Positions 49,054 through 61,200 of a stretch of DNA of 64,000 bases are shown in pieces; the stretch's first letter is position 1, and each line of letters begins with the position of its first letter. A program made the translations under genes and the position numbers. The DNA comes from Onychostoma macrolepis (Eukaryota; Chordata; Actinopteri; Cypriniformes; Cyprinidae), in NCBI RefSeq assembly GCF_012432095.1, contig NC_081159.1, forward strand, positions 12,744,001-12,808,000, in the 5' to 3' direction. Below the pieces are notes generated by a model. It was given only the letters and a program-made list of their open reading frames with translations, made no database searches and had not been told where the DNA came from.

Positions 49054-50058
49054 GTCAGAGAGGAAGAGATGTTTTGAGGTTGCTGAGAGCCTTACAGAAA
49101 GGCGGGATGTATTGATTTTTTGAGTATGTTGTTACATATGTTTTGCCATGTCCACGCCTTGTTGTAGCTAATTTATAATCATCCATATATACAATGCACT
49201 CTAAGTCATCAAGCTCCTTCTTAAAATGCTTCATTCTCATCTAGCAACACTATATTCTACTACATATCTTAACTATCCAAATCATCAATTATTCATGTGC
49301 TGGAATGCATTTAATATCGAATAAGTATCTCTGAGCAGCATGTTTGGTTTGGAGCAGCATTCAGGTCACCACTTATCTGTTGAGCAATTTCACTTTTCTT
49401 AGCGTGCAGAGTAAAGCAGTTTTGGCGCATGCATAGTGGTTTGGGTGGAGAGATTACGTGTACAAAATGAAACAGCATGAAGTCGATTCTTGGTGCACAC
49501 GTGGTAAAGAATTTGCTCCTTTGAGGTGAAGCTGGTCTGTGCCTTCTTTTCTTCTTTTGAAACAAACAGAAATGTCAGTTACAGCCATATGCAACACATG
49601 AAAGCTCAATTATAACAAAAGGATGACCATAAAAAACTTAAAATGTGATGATATATTCCAACCGTTTATTAACATTTGAAATGCCACTGAAAATTGTAAA
49701 GAATATTTTGTCATTTGAAGGCTTTATTCAGTCATTTAATGGAATTCAGAAATATTCTTTTGCATATTGTTTTGTATTTTACAACACAATGGTTTTGTAT
49801 TGCACTCAACAGCAATAGTTACATAATGAGTGTGTGAACTGAACAATACATACATTTGACCCATGTTAGTCAAAAATAATTATATAGTATTAAAAAAAAA
49901 AAAAAAGGATCAGTTATACAGTATTAAAATATTTTTTAATTATATACAATTAATTACAAAGTGTGAATATTTATACATTTTAATACAGAAAAAAATAGCC
50001 CTACCAGCATTCTGGTAGATCAGACACGTCTCAGAGACGTTATCTTAAATGTTATATC
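47320..50058. other. trpv1-B 5' flank and shpk 3' flank
   Basis: No coding exon is supported. Partner of 30699-34460. A (CT)n run lies at 49021-49050, longer than in unit 1. An extra 50-base stretch near 49500-49560, not matched in unit 1, reads CTTCTTTTCTTCTTTTG. The part nearest 50058 should hold the shpk 3' UTR. Confidence 0.55.
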
Positions 50059-53000
50059 TTATGTTTGGTCATTAAACACCATGGCAACTCCAACCGCTGA
50101 GTCAACATCTTTTCCGTAGACTACAGGAAATTTAAATACTCTCTCTACTTCCTGTTGCAGAACTGTGTTACATGACAGAGCACTGCCACTACCAATTATA
50201 CACCTCACCCCAGCTGCCTGCAGGCTCTGAGGGGGCATCATAGTGGCCATGTTTTCAATAATACCCCTGCACACAGCACGAGTCACATGACCCAGAGAGA
50301 GGTTAGAGGGCGAGATCTGGGAGACACTGGCACTGGAAGTGGGGTCATGCCGCTCTCCTAGTAGTGCTGTGGTCACGGTTAGATCAGTGTTAGGCTGTGC
50401 CAGAGCAGACTGGATTAGTTGGGAGTAGATTCTGGACTCATTTACTTCCAATCCTATGACATACAAGAAATGCATTATTAAGATAAGAATACACCTGAGG
50501 ACCAAAAACATGCAACAAGAAGACTGCTATAGTAAAATATAAAATGGTCACAATTAATTTCAAAATAATAATAAATTTAGAAATTGAACAATTGTTGATT
50601 TACCAAATTCTTTCATCCATGAGTCCAGCATTCTGACAAAGGTGGCCATGACATTGCCTCCATTTAGTGATGCAGCCACTGCCAGGTAGGAGCCATGCAA
50701 GTATGGGAAATAAGCAACAGGAGAGAGGGGGTCTGGAGAATTTGGAGGGGTGAACTCTGCAGGCATGCTGAACGTCAGCTGGGCTGAAGTGCTCATATTC
50801 AGCACTAGTGATTTAACAGAGGTCACAATTAATTTGTGCATGATATGCCTTATGTACATTACCATTCAAAAGTTTGGAGTAGGTGACATGTTTTAATGTT
50901 TTTGAAAGAAGCCTCTTTCTCAATAAGGCTGTATTTATTTGGTCAAATGTACAGTTAAAAAAAGTAATATTGTGAAATATTATTGCAATTTAAAAAACTG
51001 TTTTCTGTTATAATATATTTTAAAATGTAATTTATTACTGTAAAGACAAAGCTGAATTTTCAGCATCAGAAATCTACTTCAGAAATCAGTCTAATATGCT
51101 GATTTGCTGCTTAAGAAACATTTCTTATTATTATCAATGCAGAAGACAGTTTTGCTGTGTAATATTTTTGTGGCAATGTGATACTTTTTAAAGATTCTTT
51201 AATGAATAGAAAGTTCAAAAGAACAGCATTTATTTGAAATGGAAATCTTTTGTACCATAAAAGTTTTATTGTCACTTTTGATCAATTCAATGTATCCATG
51301 CCCAACAGAACTATTAATTTCTTTGAAAAAAAAAAATAAAATCTCAACGACCCCAAACTTGTGAATGGTAGTGTAGAAGTGAAAATGCTACAGTCCACAA
51401 CACTGATGTGGACACAGCATAAAGTACATATCTTTACATTTTTGTACAATGCATCAGAAAATATCTCTAAGCGTATTTGTGTACAGGAAACAGATTTTTT
51501 TTTCTTTTTTCTGTGAACAGGAAACGTGTTAAAATATGAAATTCACACCATCTATAGATGGTGGATAACACCTTTAACAAAATGTGTAAAACATTTTATG
51601 GCTGAACAAAGACAAAATCAAAAAACTAAATAAAGAAATTAGGTTGAAGTATTTAAAATACCAAACAGGCTTCTTTTTAACTTAAGCTTAAGCACAAAAA
51701 TATCTCTTTTACAAGAACCCATAAAACAGATAGTGTCTCAGCAGCAGCCCTGCCCTTGAGAGAGGACGCTGAAATCTGAGAACAAGATCTGCCATGTCTA
51801 AATGTGCTCATTGTGGTCGCATAACATCTCCACCTGGAGGTTGAACTAGTAAACACAAACTGACCTCAGGATGAGTATACAGTATAATGATTGTTGTTTG
51901 TAGCTGAGCTGACATAACTACAACAGTCTGACTGTGGGTCATTTATAGACCAAGTCACTGATAATAGGAAAACTTAATATGCTGTATGCCAAGCTAAAAA
52001 GAGGCATCTAATTCACACTATACCTGCATCTCCTTTGTCAGTCATGCAGGAGTAGACACTACACTGGAAGTCTCCCATCGCTGCCCCGACCGCTGTATGA
52101 GCAGGGATGCCATACCACTCAGAGAAAGTGTGACCAGCCACAGCTCCGGACTCCACCACGACAGGCAAAAGCTGCACAGGGAAACCTGCATCCTTCAGAC
52201 TGGAGGACATATAAATACACAGTCATTCAGTTCCACACAGAGTAACTGTAATATTAAACATCATAGATTAGTTAGAATTCCCATATCAAGAGTAATGACC
52301 CGTTCGCGCCAAAGACGATAACTATAATGATAACTACAAAGCTTGGACAAAATAATATGAACAACTAGGAAATAGGCAATATTTGACCACCATTTGCCTT
52401 TAATGCAGACTCCAACTTTAATAGAATAGATTTATACTTCTGAATAGTCTCCAGTTGAATGTCGTTTATCAGAACATCTGCCAGTTGCTTTAAAGATGTT
52501 AAAGGAGGGAATCTGCTTTTCACTTATCTCTCTTAATCTGAATTTAAAACTTTATAAACCACAATCTCTAGTTTCTGCTAACTGTCTAAAGTGTGTTCAC
52601 AAGAGAGTGGCGTTCCAGTGGATGACGTAGGACAATATTTCTAACACAATGGATCATTTTCTAACACAAATGCATCGCTTCACTTCAGAAGGCCTTTATT
52701 AACCCTCCAGAGCCATGTGGAGCACTTTATGATAGATGGATGCACTTTTTTGTGCTTCAAATCTCAACCTCCATTCACCGCCTTTATAAAGCTTGGAAAA
52801 GCCAGGATATTTGTAATATAACTCCGATTGTATTCGTCTGAAAGAAGAAAGTCATATACACCTTGAGAGTAAATTACAGGGTAATTTTCATCTCTTTAAA
52901 GCAGCAGACAACATAGCTCTGCATGCCCTTTAATAAACTTAACATTGTCGTCCATTGATGTGAATGCTAATATAGGTATTTTTCTAGTTATTGTTCTTAG

Positions 53001-55232
53001 TGTAAACTGGAGGGCTGCAAAACGATGAATCGCGATTAATCGATTCAAAGTAATGTTTTCATACTATATATATAAATATTTTATATATAAATCTAACATA
53101 TTTTTCCTTAATATATACATGTATGTGTGCATTTATACATAATAAATATACACAGTACACACAAATATACAGTGTGTGCAGAATTATTAGAATTAGCAAA
53201 GTTAAGGCATGACCACTGGGCAGCGAAATGCTCATTGGGTCAGCAAGGTCAGAAAAAACAGGTGGAAAGGAAAAGACACATGTTAACTGCAAAAGAATTA
53301 AGAATTAAGGTGAAGAATTAGGTGAGAAACCATCAGGAACCATTTAGTCTCCAGCACCATCATTTTCCAGAACTGCAACCTTCCTGGAGTCTCCAGAATT
53401 ACAAGGTGTCAGGTTCTCAGAGACTTTGCTTGGATGGTGCTGGAGACTAAATGGTTCCTGATGGTTTCTCACCTAATTCTTGACATTAATTCCTAATTCT
53501 TTGCAGTTAAATATTTTCCTCTCCACCTGTTTTTCTGACCGTGCTGACCCAATGAGCATTTCGCTGCCCAGTGGTCATGCCTTAACTTTGCTAATTCTAT
53601 TATTGCATTAGTATTGCATCCTTCTCATGGGCATTTAATCATTGTTTTTCTTCTATTCTTGAGTTCAATCTCATTTTTGGCTCATTTTATCTGTAAAAGA
53701 AAACCTGCCTAATAATTCTGCACACCTGAAATAAGGAGTTTTTAACTTTCAGCCTTCATGGGCAATTATATATCACTTATAAATGATTAAATACAAAATT
53801 GATAGTAGTTACTAAGATTGATGTGGTTTGGAATTGGTCAAATGTTCTTGGAAAAAAAATATGACCAGAATATCAACTTGCCTAATAAATCTGCACACAC
53901 TGTAGTATGTAAACACAAACTTTTATTTTGAATCGATTAATCGCGATTCATCGTTTTGCAGCCCTAGTAAACTGCTCTTAAAACAAATATAATATCTAAT
54001 TTGACTCACATTTGTGTGTTCCATTTGTTGGTGGTTGTGTTGAAGTAGCCCCAGCTGGCGGCATTTTGTCCAGTCATGACACATTTGTCAAGGTTACACA
54101 GCATGGAGACCACATAGTCTTGGATGGTGCCTGCATCACTGAAACCCGACAGGAACTCCGGCCTGATTCAGAGACGTATCATAAAAAACACAGTAATTTC
54201 AGTGAAAAACAATTGGATTTTTGCTGAAATCATTTAGTCTTAAATCTTGAGTGGAGTTCTACCTGTGTTTCATGTACCAGAAGATGCTGGCACAACCAAA
54301 GCCAGTGGCCAAGCTCAGGTGGGAATCTGGTTTGGGTAAGGAAGACAGGAAGTCAGCACTGCAGCGCCCGTCCTGCCAGGTTATCAGCTGACTGACATCT
54401 TTAGGAATAAATCTAATGATTTCACGATCTTCACGTAGCCATTCACAGCCTAACAGAGAGAGAAGAATGACAGTATAGTTATCGATACCATCCCAATTAT
54501 TTATTTATGATTGAAGATGTGCGCCTACACCACAATGCAAAAAGCATCAAACATGCTTTCAGTAGTGGTTCAGTGTTAACCTGATTTAGATTTCCACAAC
54601 ACAATGCCATGCATTTGTCCACACACTCCAATGCACTTGACTTTTTTCAGCTTGTCTTTAGGTAAAGCATCCATGCATTGGTCCAGAGCGGAGATTATTA
54701 GTGAAGGGTCCTGCTCTTTGGCCTAATATCAACAACAACAATAAATAAAATGTATGTTTCAAAGAGCACATTAAACAACACTAACAAAAAGTACCATACA
54801 TATACAGGGTAGATTACTTACAAACTATAGTCCGTTTCTTATTTCAAATTACACTATGAAAATTGTAATTAGTAACATATTCTATTATATTACACATTTA
54901 AATAATATAATAACAGGTTATTGATGTAAAAAATACAAAGAGAAAGGAAATACACTTGTTTTCAACAACATGAAATGCATTAAACATGACAATATTAGTT
55001 CATGTAAATATAACTTTTAAAAATTAAATGAGAGACAGAGAGAGGTTAATTAATAAGTGCTGTTACCTACATGTATGTCTGAAGTGCTGCTGATATAAGA
55101 GTTTGTAGGGACACTCTTACTGTCTGTGACTGTCTTTGACTGCGCGTCCAGCAGCACCACTTTAACTGACGAGGTGCCCAGATCCATGCCGAGAACAAAG
55201 CCAGCAGAACAACTGAGTGATGCCGCCGCCAT
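50059..55232 (-). CDS. shpk: Sedoheptulokinase (SHPK / CARKL), seven exons
   Basis: Exons: 55232-55071, 54722-54581, 54449-54263, 54162-54010, 52199-52024, 50804-50604, 50453-50059. They sum to 1416 bases in one consistent frame, 471 residues, close to the human 478. FGGY-family carbohydrate kinase with an N-terminal ATP-binding motif (GMDLGTSSVKVVLL), VCGQMHGIVLW, LITWQDGRC, a mid-domain TIQDYVVSML and QNAASWGYFN, and the C-terminal NMSTSAQL, AVAASLNGGNV and CIIGSGSAL. The enzyme phosphorylates sedoheptulose to sedoheptulose-7-phosphate in the cytosol, feeding the non-oxidative pentose phosphate pathway. The start MAAASL is chosen because exon 1 aligns there with the family; an in-frame GTG upstream is not needed. 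Intron 1 uses the GTAGGT donor, which alone keeps frame with exon 2. Intron 4 (1.8 kb) contains nested transposons. Confidence 0.95.
50865..51375. repeat. Near full-length dispersed cyprinid repeat in shpk intron 5
   Basis: Starts ACCATTCAAAAGTTTGGAGT and ends CCCCAAACTTGTGAATGGTA, giving inverted ends of about 20 bases. This is the most complete copy of the family in the window and can serve as a reference for the others. Confidence 0.75.
52297..53011. repeat. Probable DNA element ending next to the hAT insertion
   Basis: Left end CCGTTCGCGCCAAAGACGAT continues AACTATAATGATAAC. The right end ATTGTTCTTAGTGTAAAC is an approximate inverse. Inner sequence near 52340-52500 resembles a decayed Tc1-type end. 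Non-coding. Confidence 0.45.
53020..53966. mobile_element. Non-autonomous hAT transposon in shpk intron 4
   Basis: AGGGCTGCAAAACGATGAAT, followed by CGCGATTAATCGATTCAAA, is perfectly inverted at the right end. An exact 8-base target duplication GTAAACTG flanks it (53012-53019 and 53967-53974), diagnostic of hAT. The interior was later entered by another element (53170-53902). Confidence 0.92.
53170..53902. mobile_element. Nested TA-flanked foldback element with long internal hairpin
   Basis: Ends CAGTGTGTGCAGAATTATTA and CTAATAAATCTGCACACACTG-like, flanked by TA. Inside, AATTAGCAAAGTTAAGGCAT and GACCACTGGGCAGCGAAATG (53190-53230) recur inverted at 53557-53600, and an inner pair around AACCATTTAGTCTCCAGCAC (53338) recurs inverted at about 53430-53470. 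The whole middle is therefore one long stem-loop. No transposase is seen. Confidence 0.85.
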
Positions 55233-56346
55233 GATCTCTAAAGAAATCACTACTTTCGTGCAGACACAGGAAGAGATGTGCAGTATATGTCATTTAACTA
55301 CACTGAAAATAAACTGCTCTAAATATTACCGTTTCTAGCTGCCCACGACCCGAACTAGTGATGCCTGACTGGTGAACGAGTCGTTGTTGTTTTGAATCTT
55401 TTCAATGAATAAGTTGAAGTGGATCACAAACTGTTCTGAATGATTCGGACTGAATAATTAGTTCGGTTCGAGCGAACCGAGAGCCGAATTTTTCGCTTTG
55501 ATAAACGCTCTTATTAATCAGACTATATATATTTTTACATTTTCTGCGGATATATAATGTAGTATTTAGTTACGTACACAGTGGGAACTGTTACTAACCG
55601 CAGTATGCTAAATTAACAAATATGCTATAAAGAACAAAAACAAACAATAATAATACAAAACAAACATATTAAAGAAACAAACTCATTTTGGGGTGTTTAC
55701 ATGAAATGTCAGGAATCATGCAGTGATATAAATACGCATTTACGCGAATAATCATTACTCATTTCAATAAGCTCTCTGAAGCGAACGGTTTGAAAGAACC
55801 GATTCTTGCAAATGATTCCTACTTTCGATCACCGTTTTTGAGCCTTCGCGGATCCCGTAGAGTGGGTTAAAGGTAAATGAAATAAGAATTTATTTAAACT
55901 GTAACGTTGCTTAAAATTTTACACTCGAATGTGTATTAATAGATATGTCATTGCTTGAAGTTAAGTACAAGTTGGTCATAAGGATTAAATAAAAATTTAA
56001 ATTTGATTTTCATTTAAAAGTCCCATGATGCTTAGCGAGAAAATGGCTGACCGAGAATGACACACGCTGTGTTTTGTCCAAACCTTGCCATATTTTCCTA
56101 AATAATACATTCCGTATTGAAATATAGACTTAAACGCATAACCTATGATGTTTAAGCGTTTAATGCAAACGATGCTTTCTTGAATCACGGAGGCAGAAGC
56201 GTGATTTGTGATTATCATTATTTTGATCTCAACGGTAAGTGGAGGAGGGGATTTAACGTCAGTCTAAAGTATGAGGTTTCATTCGGCTTCATCTGTGTTT
56301 CACATCTCTCCTGTTTTGTCTCTCAGCGTGTTTTTAACATCACAGC
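55233..56346. promoter_or_regulatory. Divergent shpk / emc6 promoter region
   Basis: The two genes point away from each other with about 1.1 kb between start codons. A degraded inverted element (about 55357-55850) occupies the middle, with paired motifs TCGGTTCGAGCGAACCGA and GAACGGTTTGAAAGAACCG. Close to emc6, GATCTCAACG then GTAAGT at 56235 looks like the donor of a non-coding first exon, and CTCTCAG at 56320-56326 its acceptor, giving a 92-base 5' UTR intron. No TATA box is obvious. Confidence 0.5.
55357..55850. repeat. Degraded inverted element between shpk and emc6
   Basis: Contains GAACGAGTCGTTG, GGTTCGAGCGAACCGAGAG and GAAGCGAACGGTTTGAAAG, resembling fish hAT-type MITEs that start TAGTGATG. 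Ends are not sharp. Confidence 0.4.
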
Positions 56347-56679
56347 ATGGCCACGGTAGCAGCCAAACGCGAGGGACCGCAGTTCATCAGCGAGGTGGCT
56401 GTCAGAGGAAACAACGCTGTGCTCGACTACTGCCGCACGTCCGTGTCCGCGCTCTCCGGGGCCACGGCGGGCATCCTCGGCCTGACCGGACTCTACGGCT
56501 TCGTCTTTTATTTCCTTGCTTCTTTCCTGCTGTCCTTGCTCCTGATTCTTAAAGCCGGTCGCCGGTGGAACAAGTGCTTCAAATCTCGACGTCTGCTCTT
56601 TACCGGGGGCCTCGTGGGCGGCCTCTTTACTTACGTGCTGTTCTGGACTTTTCTCTACGGAATGGTGCATGTGTACTAA
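56347..56679 (+). CDS. emc6: ER membrane protein complex subunit 6 (EMC6)
   Basis: A single coding exon of 110 residues, the usual length for vertebrate EMC6. The cytosolic start MATVAAKREGPQFISEVAVR and the RGNNAVLDYCRTSVSALSG stretch are characteristic. Hydrophobic segments follow at about residues 42-68 (with FYFLASFLLSLLLIL) and 86-106 (LFTGGLVGGLFTYVLFWTFL), and the protein ends MVHVY. EMC6 is a small core subunit of the ER membrane complex, which inserts transmembrane helices into the ER membrane. The ATG follows a short predicted 5' UTR exon. High GC in the first half contrasts with the AT-rich surroundings, as is common for housekeeping genes. Confidence 0.97.
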   Translation: MATVAAKREGPQFISEVAVRGNNAVLDYCRTSVSALSGATAGILGLTGLYGFVFYFLASFLLSLLLILKAGRRWNKCFKSRRLLFTGGLVGGLFTYVLFWTFLYGMVHVY

Positions 56680-56795
56680 AGGACTCAGACAGTACAGCAG
56701 CCGTGTAGATGTAGAAGATGATAGAGACGCCTCAGGGTAGAGAGTGCTGATTGATGTACCATAGGTTTTGTCTGTGAGCTCACTTTTGTTTAGCC

Positions 56796-56801
56796 AATAA
56801 A
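56796..56801 (+). terminator. Polyadenylation signal of emc6
   Basis: AATAAA in CCAATAAAGC, about 120 bases after the stop codon. Confidence 0.75.
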
Positions 56802-56829
56802 GCTTAAAATATTTTCTGAGTATTAATTG

Positions 56830-58076
56830 CACTGAAATTTAGGTATTTAAAAATGGTGTCTCATCATATTCTTTCCAATTTGATTTAATATTTTCCTTAC
56901 GCTTATTCCAGGGTAAAACTGGGTTTGGATCTAGTATGACAACCCAACAGGGAAACTAATTTGTTTTCACCTTGCTTTCTGTGTGTGATGTGCAACACTC
57001 TAAACTCCCGGCATTATTTAGAACTATGTAAAAAACACATTACCAACTTTAAACTGTATAAATCACATTGTTTTATTTCAGATAGTTTGAGGAAAATAAA
57101 TCATTCACCTCATGGATTAAATTGTGTGGTTTCTTTTTTATAATAGGCTACTCATCCTATAGTGTTGTTCTGTATGTAGGTGCTCAAGGGTGTTTTACAA
57201 ATTATTAGTGTTTGTAATTTGAATTAACATCAGCTTATTATTTTTTATATTCAGATTGTGAACAGTTACAGTCACATTTATCGGTGTCCTAAGTGCTTGA
57301 ACTGTGCAATCATTTGGAATTGGTACAATTTTTGAATGATATTGAAACGCTCTCCAATGTTGCATTTATTTGATCAGAAATAGAGTACATTAATATTGTG
57401 AAATATTACAATTAAAATACAGTTTTTTTATTTTCATATATTTTAATGTCATGTATTTCTGTAATGGCAAAGCTGAATTTTCAGCAGTCATTACTGCAGT
57501 ATTCAGTGTCACATGATCCTTCAGAAATCATTCTAGGCCCAGTTTCATAGACAGTTTCCAGGGGCTAATATGCTGATTTAGTGCTTAAGAAAATAGTTGG
57601 TCAACATTATACATTTAGAAAGTTCAAAACATTCAGAAGAACAGAATTAGAATTAAGAAATATAATTATTTTATCAATTTAATGCATTCTTTAAAAAAAA
57701 CCTGACCCCAAACTTTTCAATGGTAGTGTAGATATTTTTTTCATTTTTCTTCTTAACTCTTTTTCACATTTACAACATTATCAAGATGAAAGTAATGCAC
57801 TGACCCAAGTATTTTTTGTCAAATATTTTAACATTTATTCAACCTTGGTTTGACAATTTTTAATGTCGGGCCATATTTACAGTATATTAAATAATTTATA
57901 TTTATCTTATTGCAAATCCTTTGTAACAAAAATTTCCATTGCCATTTAAAACACTAGAAGAGCATATCAACAACACTGGCAGTATTCCTCTTTGGTATGA
58001 CTGAGCATAGACCTGCTATAATACCTCCTTTCATACATTCACAGTAAATCCAATGGGATTCAGCATCAAAAATCCT
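56830..58076. other. Intergenic region emc6 - p2rx5
   Basis: No coding sequence. Contains a dispersed cyprinid repeat at about 57340-57735 (GCATTTATTTGATCAGAAAT, GCTGAATTTTCAGCAGTCAT, CCCCAAACTTTTCAATGGTA). The section near 58076 should include the p2rx5 3' UTR. Confidence 0.6.
57340..57735. repeat. Dispersed cyprinid repeat downstream of emc6
   Basis: Shares TCACATGATCCTTCAGAAAT and GCTGAATTTTCAGCAGTCAT with the other copies of this family in the window. Confidence 0.7.
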
Positions 58077-61000
58077 CTACTGGTTGCGTGGTGTTCTCAG
58101 GGTGGAAACAGGAGAAATGGTCTGTTTTTCTGTAGCGTGCTGAGTCCTGAATGACACTGTGCCCTGTGGCTTTCTCTCAGAACTGTGGGTTTTGAGCGCT
58201 GAGCTTGTGGGCTGGATCTGTCTCTCTGGGTTGTTATTGGGCTGGCATGATGTCACCGATGTCAATGGCTGCATTTCTGTTCCCTGTTTCTCCTCTCTCT
58301 TGTGCCGCCCATCTTGGCGATGGTGGCCGTGGTGTCTCGCATGCTTTCTCTCTCTCTGCTTTCCAGATTGCTTTCTGTGGATACAAATAGTATATAATAA
58401 TCCACTACATCTTTCTAATCTTCCAAGTAAACCTTTTTAAGAAGTCGACAAGAGACACTAGACACTCACTTTGTGACTGCCTCAAATTTTGTCTCTCGGT
58501 AGAAGGAGCTTTTGCTCATCATGTAGAGCAGAATCATGTCACAGGCAAACACCCCCTGTGGAATGAGATGAACACCAATCACACAAGAATCTCTGAAAGA
58601 TTTTGTTTTGTGCCTTTTATACTTCAACTATTAGCGACACCATCTGTAACTATCTTATATACTCACAGCACCCATTAAAGCAAGTCCAGAGCCAATACTG
58701 ATCACTGTAGGAATGATGCTGAATCTCCCAGCCTCGAAAACAGATAAACACCATATTTTTATCATTACACCATAACCCTAATGAGAGAAATCTTTAAGAA
58801 TTTTCAATAAAATGTTTATCTCTTACCTTTCCATTAACTAATATATCAAAGCGAATGCCATACACTTTAAATAGATTCCGATAGGTTTGACCTGCTGCAT
58901 CATGGTATCGAGCAAATCTTGAAAAAAGAGAGAAACATGTCAGCCAATATAATAATACTATTTCAAATCTAAATGCTTTAAACAAAAACAAAAAGTAAAG
59001 GTTTAAGCCATTTTATTGTAAAAAAAATAAATAAAAAAACGTTATAGAACACTAGCCACTCAGTAATCCTCTTTGTCAATGAATCATTTTTTAGGTTCAG
59101 CTTTGCTGGCATGTTTTAGTTGGTGGAGTTTTTAAGAAATCATGTGCAGTTAGCAAAGTTAGCAAAACAGCAGAAATCACTTACAGAACCTTGTTTCATG
59201 AGCTAAACTCAATAAATCAGAACAATACCTGAAGTTGTAACCCGAAATGGCAGAGTTCTGGGAATTTTTAGAGGAATCTAAGCGTGTGAAGCTATATTCA
59301 GGGTTACATTGAGATTCATCTTTATCCAAATCACAATTCCATTCGATTCCAACTCCAATTGAACCACCCTGTGTGTGTATAGAAAACAATGATATCAGTT
59401 AATAACATTACCCTCTGCATTAAATTCAGGGCACTATGATATTCCTTTGCAGTTCTGGCAATTCATTTGTCCAATCTAAGTCAATAAAGGTTTTTTTTTT
59501 TTAGCATAATAGCATAAATAAATAATGCATTCATATCAAATAGTGTATTCATATCAGTGCCAGCTGACACTTTTGCTTGAAAATATTGGCATACAGTGCA
59601 AACAGTGCATTTTCAATCCATACCTGATGCTTCACGTGCCAATTGTTTTGGGTTAAAAATTGTAATTGTGGTTATCTTTCTTTCTTTTCTTCTCTCTCTC
59701 TCTCTCTCTCTCGCGCTCTTCTGAATAAATGCCAAATTGTATGATATTTTGCTATATTTTAATTATATGCAGACACATAAGACATTCAAACATAAGTATG
59801 GCCTAAGTGTCCAAATACTTTTGGGCATGCCTGGATCAGCCTTTGTATATTATTATTTACATGAGCATCTTTTTAAAAGAATCCCCAAATCATATACTAA
59901 AAAGATTACTGTCTTAATGTGGACAGGTTAGGATATGATCTCTCTTTGATTATACATTGAGCTGCTGCTTGAACATCAACTACCAGTGTGTTACAATGGT
60001 GGAGACTTAACTTGTCGTCTTGTTTGAAACACTTGCCTTTGTTGCCATATCCTGGAAACTGTATCCAGTCCAGTTAATCACATCTCCCACAAGAAAGATG
60101 GGACAATAGGGATGATGGTCCTTATCATATCTGCACATCTTCAGATATGTGCTGTTAGTGGTAGGCAGGACGTTTGATCTTCAAGTGAAAAAAAGTAGGA
60201 GAAGCAGTATCTGAAACAGCTCATAGCATTTGCTTGATCTACAATGTGATGACTTTGCAGAGATCATGCCAGTAAGGACAGAGGAACAACTGTCACACTT
60301 GTCAGGCAAGGCAGTAAGTCTCAGTTCATGCACCACCCGCTGAGCTGGTATAAATAGAGATGAGTAAGCGAGAGATATTCAGAGCAGCTTGTGCTGTCGT
60401 GCTGTGCCATCAGTATCCAAACATAACGCTTCATTATGTGCAAGCAAGCCTGCTCTTTCACACTGCTACACATGGTGGGAGATTTAGAGAACTTTGTATA
60501 TAGCATTTGTTTTTCCTCTTTATTTTTGGTATATTGCAATGACAACTCAGTTTAGATTAGTTAGTGTGCTCGTTTAAAAGGATTGTATTGGCTTTTAAAT
60601 AATAGCTTGCCAGATGACACTGTATTTAAGCTATAGAAATGATCCTGTCTATGCACTTGTGAGTGAACTATGAACTTTATTATTCTGCAGGAGTTTGAAA
60701 TGACAACAGAACATCCTGTGCTGACACAGAAACAAACCTGTTTGAATGCAGCATATAAAACACCCAAACAGGGGGACTAAAGTCATATTTGTATAATACT
60801 AAATACTGAGTCGCTCAGCTAGTGTCCATATCGCATAAACTCGAATTGCTTGATATGATCTACAGATTTCACGAGGAAGGATTTTAACTGCAGCATCCTG
60901 TGGGGGTGAAGAGGTTTTAAGCATTTTATAATTGCTCCACCTAAAACTCAGATGGTGCTTTGCAAAGGAAATAACATGCAAAATATTAAACTGAAGAAAC

Positions 61001-61137
61001 CTAGTTGAAAAGCTTAAAAAGAATATTGCACATTGGTTCAGTTCTATCTTGCACAGATGAGTATACACAATGAACATTTAACAAGCTTCAATCACTTATT
61101 AGGTCAGTAAATGCATTTGCAACTAGTCACAGCCGAT

Positions 61138-61200
<63 letters not shown>

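Larger units (their letters stand above)
37998..50207. repeat. Tandem segmental duplication, unit 2
   Basis: Partner of 21817-34652. It carries the second trpv1 gene and continues without interruption into the intact shpk, so it holds the ancestral right-hand arrangement. Insertions private to this copy are at 38257-38625, 42733-43478 and 44174-45989. Confidence 0.9.

Noticed and set aside
56323..56832. 169-residue minus-strand ORF
   Set aside because: Antisense shadow of the GC-rich emc6 exon.
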